A stretch of DNA of 64,000 bases. Origin: Dyella acidisoli. GTDB taxonomy: Bacteria > Pseudomonadota > Gammaproteobacteria > Xanthomonadales > Rhodanobacteraceae. Location of the stretch: assembly GCF_030160295.1 (NCBI RefSeq), contig NZ_BSOB01000062.1:1-64000 (forward strand), given 5' to 3'. Position 1 is the stretch's first letter. The number at the start of each line of letters is the position of its first letter. A program made the position numbers and the translations under genes. The notes beneath the pieces were generated by a model, which was not told where the DNA came from, searched no databases, and saw nothing but the letters and a program-made list of their open reading frames with translations. Positions 60,375-64,000 of the stretch are shown here, one piece after another.

Positions 60375-62546
60375 TTAGTAACTAAGCGCAAAACCCGTGT
60401 ACCACGTCCGCCCCACTGCCGGCTCCAGCCCATTCTGCCAAACGCGATCAAAGTACCGCCGATCGCCCAGATTGCTGATACCCGCAAGCAAGCGCAACGA
60501 ATGATTCAACTGCCAGTCCGACGCCACATCCACCACTGTATATGCTGGAATACGCGCCGGCATATAGGTCAGGCCGCTACCGTAGGCCTGATCGGAATCC
60601 TGCCAATATTGCGCCGCGGATGAGACTGCGGTCAGACTCAGCTTGACGCGCTCGTTACGCCAGGTGATACCGGTTTTCAGCAGATAATCCGGCGAGAACG
60701 CCGGTGTCTTGCCCACCTGCCCCGCAATGCGGCTTGCGGTGAAGCGCGCGTTGAGCAAGCTGACGTTGACGAAGGCTTCCAGGTGCTGACCCTGCGTGGC
60801 GTAATTCGTGGGCGCGAAGAAATCGTAATCGAGCTGCCCCTCAAAGCCGCGGCTGCGCGTGTCGCCCGTGTTCACGTAAACGGTGTCGATCGCGTTGATG
60901 TACTGCGTTTCCAGGCGATTGCGGAAGTTGATCCAGAACACGCTCACGTCGTAATACAAGCCGGTGACGGGCGCGCCATGCACACCGGCCTCCCACGATA
61001 CGGAGTTGGAAAGCTGCGCAGCATGCCCTTGCTGGAGGTTGCTGAAAGGCGGTGCAATGTCGAAGAAGCGCAACGGACGCCAGCCTTGCGACACGTTGAA
61101 ATAGGTTTCGTTGCCGTGACCAAAATCGTTGCCCAGGCCGAGACCGAACAGCGGCTTATGCCGCGCATCAGCTTCATGGATCAGCGGACGCGAAAGGAAT
61201 GGCGGACGTACCGTTTCATCCACCGCAACGCGTTCGCGTTCCAGGCGCAAGGACGGCACGATGTGAATGCGATGCGGCAGACGGAATACGTTCTCCGCGA
61301 ACAACGAAGCATATTGCGAGCTGCGGCGCTGGTTCAGTATCTGTGTACCGCTGTGATCATCACGCGCGACGGCAAGGTCTGGCGTGCTCCACTGGCGGAA
61401 CGGATCGCTGCCATGGAACAAGACCGTGCCGACCGTGAATGCATTGCCCCGCCCCCAGTTTTTGCGCAGGCGCACATCGGTGCCATAGGTGCGGAAGGCT
61501 TCGTCCTGCAGTGTGGTGGTGCTCGGCGGTGCCTGCCCGGGCAGTTGTGCTTTCGCTGCACGGCTGACCAGGTCTTGATAGGTGAACCACAGTTTGGCTT
61601 CCAGCGACCAGTGATTGCCGAATTCATGCGTGTGGCCCAGCACGAGTTGATCGCGGTTGACCCAGTCGCGGTTGTACGGCGTGGTCACCGTGCGTGGATC
61701 ATTCTGCCATTGTGTGTAGCTCAACCGTCCCGGATCGCCGGATACGGCGCTGATGGCATGAAAATCGAACCACCACTGCTGGTGATCATCCGGTTTGTAG
61801 GCAAGATACAGATCAGCCTGCCGATTCTGCGAGCCGTCGTTTGCGCGCGTGCCGTCGCTGTGCACATAGCCGGTATCGGCACGGAATGCCCACGCGCCTT
61901 GGTTGCGCTCGATCACGTTGTAGCTGGAGAACAAACCGTGCTCGCCCACGACGTTCTCGGTGCTCACCGTAAGTGGCGTACCGGGCGCGGGGCGCTTGGA
62001 TACCAGATTGATCACCGGCGCCGGCTCAGGCCCGTACAGCAGGCTGGAGCCACCGCGGATGAGTTGCACCTCTGACAAGCTTTGCGTGAGCGGAAAGGCA
62101 TACAGCGTGGGGAAGCCGATCCAGTCGCCCTCCATCGGGATGCCATCCTGCATCACCAGTACGTATTCCGATTCCTGCGGATTGCCGATGCCGCGATAGT
62201 TGAAGTTGAACTGCGTGGGCGTGGGTTGCTCGGAAACCACCACGCCCGGCGTGCGTGCCAGCGCCTGGTTGAGGTTGTTGCCGATCACCGTGGGCTGGCT
62301 TTCCAGATGCGTGACCGTGGTTTTCTTGGTCACGGTGATCTTGGGGCCGTCCACCTCCGGCATCTGGTATTGCAGCTTGGCTTTGAGGTATTTGCGCCAA
62401 TCGTCCGCGTGGACCTTCACCATGGGCAGGTTGGTGGGCTTACGGCTATTGACGCCTTGTTGATCGTCGTCCTGCGCGTAGGCCGAGAGGGAAAGCAGCG
62501 AAAGCAACAGGCAAAACGGCAACGCGGCGCGGCGCAACGGCGACAT
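60375..62546 (-). CDS. TonB-dependent outer-membrane receptor (FecA-like)
   Basis: 723 residues. Signal peptide MSPLRRAALPFCLLLSLLSL; plug domain with TVIGNNLNQALARTPGVVVS and YVLVMQDGIPMEGDWIGFPT, SEVQLIRGGSSLLYGPEPAP; barrel strands ending in aromatic residue (WYTGFALSY). No TonB box is obvious from reading. No N-terminal signalling extension of true FecA is present. The substrate, perhaps an iron complex or a peptide, is unknown. It is divergent from a second propeller gene and followed by the first, suggesting a joint uptake/processing locus. Confidence 0.92.
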   Translation of the reverse strand: MSPLRRAALPFCLLLSLLSLSAYAQDDDQQGVNSRKPTNLPMVKVHADDWRKYLKAKLQYQMPEVDGPKITVTKKTTVTHLESQPTVIGNNLNQALARTPGVVVSEQPTPTQFNFNYRGIGNPQESEYVLVMQDGIPMEGDWIGFPTLYAFPLTQSLSEVQLIRGGSSLLYGPEPAPVINLVSKRPAPGTPLTVSTENVVGEHGLFSSYNVIERNQGAWAFRADTGYVHSDGTRANDGSQNRQADLYLAYKPDDHQQWWFDFHAISAVSGDPGRLSYTQWQNDPRTVTTPYNRDWVNRDQLVLGHTHEFGNHWSLEAKLWFTYQDLVSRAAKAQLPGQAPPSTTTLQDEAFRTYGTDVRLRKNWGRGNAFTVGTVLFHGSDPFRQWSTPDLAVARDDHSGTQILNQRRSSQYASLFAENVFRLPHRIHIVPSLRLERERVAVDETVRPPFLSRPLIHEADARHKPLFGLGLGNDFGHGNETYFNVSQGWRPLRFFDIAPPFSNLQQGHAAQLSNSVSWEAGVHGAPVTGLYYDVSVFWINFRNRLETQYINAIDTVYVNTGDTRSRGFEGQLDYDFFAPTNYATQGQHLEAFVNVSLLNARFTASRIAGQVGKTPAFSPDYLLKTGITWRNERVKLSLTAVSSAAQYWQDSDQAYGSGLTYMPARIPAYTVVDVASDWQLNHSLRLLAGISNLGDRRYFDRVWQNGLEPAVGRTWYTGFALSY

Positions 62547-62771
62547 GCGACATCCAGGCAACAGTAGGGCAGCCGTGTTTTATCGCGCATAGGCGCGCGT
62601 CTGGCTATATGCCATCGGTTTACCCTTTGGGATGCGTGTCTCTAGCGTTACATTGCAGTGACCGCTCCCTCTCCTTTTGTGCAGCATTGCTCCCTCCCCT
62701 GCAAGCAGGGGGAGGAGAATGATGTTCCGAAGAGGGCGAAAAACAACACTCCCCGCAAGAGATACCGCCCC
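62547..62771. promoter_or_regulatory. Divergent promoter region of the receptor/propeller locus
   Basis: 225 bases between the receptor start and the second propeller start. It contains one unit of the CTCCCCT repeat (CTCCCTCCCCTGCAAGCAGG, 62690-62710) and a GGAGGAGA motif at 62710. No operator can be assigned. Confidence 0.45.
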
Positions 62772-64000
62772 GTGCACCTGCGTCGCCTCGCTTTATTCTC
62801 CCTCGGCCTATCCACTGCATTCGCTGCCCACGCCACGGTCGATCCCTCGTTGTACCAGGACCTGCACTGGCGCCTGATTGGCCCCTTCCGTGGCGGCCGT
62901 GTGTTGGCCGTCAGCGGCATTCCCGGTGATGACCGGCATTTCTATTTCGGTGCGGTCGACGGTGGCGTGTGGAAAACCAATGATGCCGGCCGTACCTGGC
63001 AGCCCATTTTCGACGATCAGCATGTGGGCTCGATCGGCGCGCTTGCGGTGGCGCCCTCACGGCAGGACACGGTTTATGTAGGCACCGGCGAAGCCGACAT
63101 GCGCTCGGATATCGCACACGGCAACGGCATGTACAAGTCCACCGATGGCGGCAAGCACTGGAGCCGCATCGGCCTGGAAGACAGCCGGCAGATCGGGCGC
63201 ATCCTGATCGATCCGCACAATCCCGATGTGGTGTACGTGGCTGCGCTTGGCCATGCCTATGGCCCGAATGCAGAGCGCGGCGTATTTCGTTCCACCGACG
63301 GCGGCCAGCACTGGGAGAAAGTGCTGTTCAAGGACAACGATACCGGTGCGATCGATCTTGCGTTCAAGCCGGATGATCCGAACACGATCTATGCGTCGCT
63401 GTGGCAGACGCGCCGGCCGCCGTGGAGCGTGTATCCGCCGTCGAACGGCCCCGGCAGCGGCCTGTATGTCACGCATGATGGCGGTTCGCATTGGACGCAG
63501 GTCCAGGGCAATGGTTTTGCCGCGCATCCCGGGCGCATCGGCCTGGCTACCGCGTTGAGTGAACCGAATCGCGTCTATGCGCTGGTCGATGCCGCAGATG
63601 GCGAAGGTGGCCTTTATCGTTCCGACGACGGCGGCGCACATTGGAAGCACGTCACCGATGATCAACGCATCTGGCAGCGCGGCTGGTATTTCAATCGCCT
63701 CACTGTGGATCCCAAGAACGCCGATCGCGTGTATGTGATGAACACCATCGTGCTGCGCTCGGATGATGGCGGCAAGCAGTTCATGGCGTTGAAAGGTGAT
63801 CCCACCGGCGATGATTTCCATGAAATGTGGATCGACCCGACCAACTCGAATCGCCAGATTCTCGGCGTCGACCAAGGCACGCTGATCACGCTCAACGGTG
63901 GCGCGACCTGGAGCAGCTGGTACAACCAGCCGACGGCGCAGATCTATCACGTCAGCACTGACAATCGTTTCCCGTATTGGGTGTATGGCGCGCAGCAGGA
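62772..64000 (+). CDS. Second Asp-box (sortilin/VPS10-like) propeller protein, partial
   Basis: Open to the end of the window (409 codons seen). GTG 62772 gives signal peptide HLRRLALFSLGLSTAFAAHA, followed by WRLIGPFRGGRVLAVSGIPG, equivalent to WRQIGPFRGG of the first propeller gene. Asp boxes KTNDAGRTW, KSTDGGKHW, RSTDGGQHW, VTHDGGSHW and RSDDGGAHW recur. It is a paralogue of the gene at 56952-60176 on the opposite strand. ATG codons near 62719 are in another frame. The ribosome site is weak, and the C-terminus lies outside the window. Confidence 0.82.
   Translation, partial: MHLRRLALFSLGLSTAFAAHATVDPSLYQDLHWRLIGPFRGGRVLAVSGIPGDDRHFYFGAVDGGVWKTNDAGRTWQPIFDDQHVGSIGALAVAPSRQDTVYVGTGEADMRSDIAHGNGMYKSTDGGKHWSRIGLEDSRQIGRILIDPHNPDVVYVAALGHAYGPNAERGVFRSTDGGQHWEKVLFKDNDTGAIDLAFKPDDPNTIYASLWQTRRPPWSVYPPSNGPGSGLYVTHDGGSHWTQVQGNGFAAHPGRIGLATALSEPNRVYALVDAADGEGGLYRSDDGGAHWKHVTDDQRIWQRGWYFNRLTVDPKNADRVYVMNTIVLRSDDGGKQFMALKGDPTGDDFHEMWIDPTNSNRQILGVDQGTLITLNGGATWSSWYNQPTAQIYHVSTDNRFPYWVYGAQQ

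Overview
The window reads as chromosomal DNA of a high-GC gammaproteobacterium. The best fit is the Xanthomonadales, family Rhodanobacteraceae (Dyella, Luteibacter or Rhodanobacter type). This is inferred from the gene set: a 180-kDa-class NAD-glutamate dehydrogenase, methionine synthase split into two genes, a LAB_N-domain protein, and dense inverted-repeat families at gene ends. No rRNA or species-specific marker is present, so the placement is an inference.

Layout. 0.1-7 kb: 5'-nucleotidase, NAD kinase and giant NAD-glutamate dehydrogenase, all on minus. 7.5-12 kb: RND efflux adaptor and pump without their own outer-membrane channel, ending at a clear terminator. 12-14 kb: acyl-CoA dehydrogenase and a PIN toxin/Phd-type antitoxin pair with a perfect palindromic operator. 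14.1-19 kb: methionine module, an ArsR-methyltransferase fusion regulator (SahR-like) followed by split metH. 19-20 kb: LAB_N protein, a 154-nt hairpin and a tRNA-Val(CAC) gene with promoter and terminator. 20-27.4 kb: a loose zone of small genes beside the tRNA. It holds a glycine-zipper protein, a CHASE3 hybrid kinase, a lone receiver, a DUF2383-type protein, small lipoproteins, a transketolase remnant and a short, easily missed metallothionein-like gene. 27.4-33.5 kb: osmoprotectant-type ABC importer with permease and binding protein fused, a membrane acyltransferase and a FUSC protein. 33.5-38.5 kb: complete EmrAB-NodT tripartite efflux operon, divergent from its TetR regulator across a double palindromic operator. 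38.5 kb: patatin-like phospholipase.

39.5-55.7 kb is the metabolic core. A candidate molybdenum-cofactor riboswitch leads a ten-gene plus-strand operon: moaA, a moaC-moaB fusion, moeA, moaD, moaE, mobA, a small DUF7009-like gene, and molybdate/tungstate ABC transporter genes. It converges on a minus-strand operon with the order OFA transporter, fdsG, fdsB, fdsA, fdhD, fdsD, a soluble NAD-linked molybdenum formate dehydrogenase. The two operons together cover metal uptake, cofactor synthesis, cofactor sulfuration, the enzyme and probably formate/oxalate transport. 56-56.8 kb: a HigBA-type toxin-antitoxin pair. 57-64 kb: two Asp-box (sortilin/VPS10-like) secreted propeller proteins flank a TonB-dependent receptor; the second propeller gene runs off the window.

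Across the window at least three families of REP/REPIN-like inverted repeats recur. Several copies lie inside the ends of genes, donating stop codons (metH2, modC), a C-terminal tail (fdsB) or part of a signal-peptide region (the molybdate-binding protein). That, the metallothionein-like gene and the 154-nt hairpin are the most unusual observations. I found no clearly new multi-gene defence or biosynthetic system.
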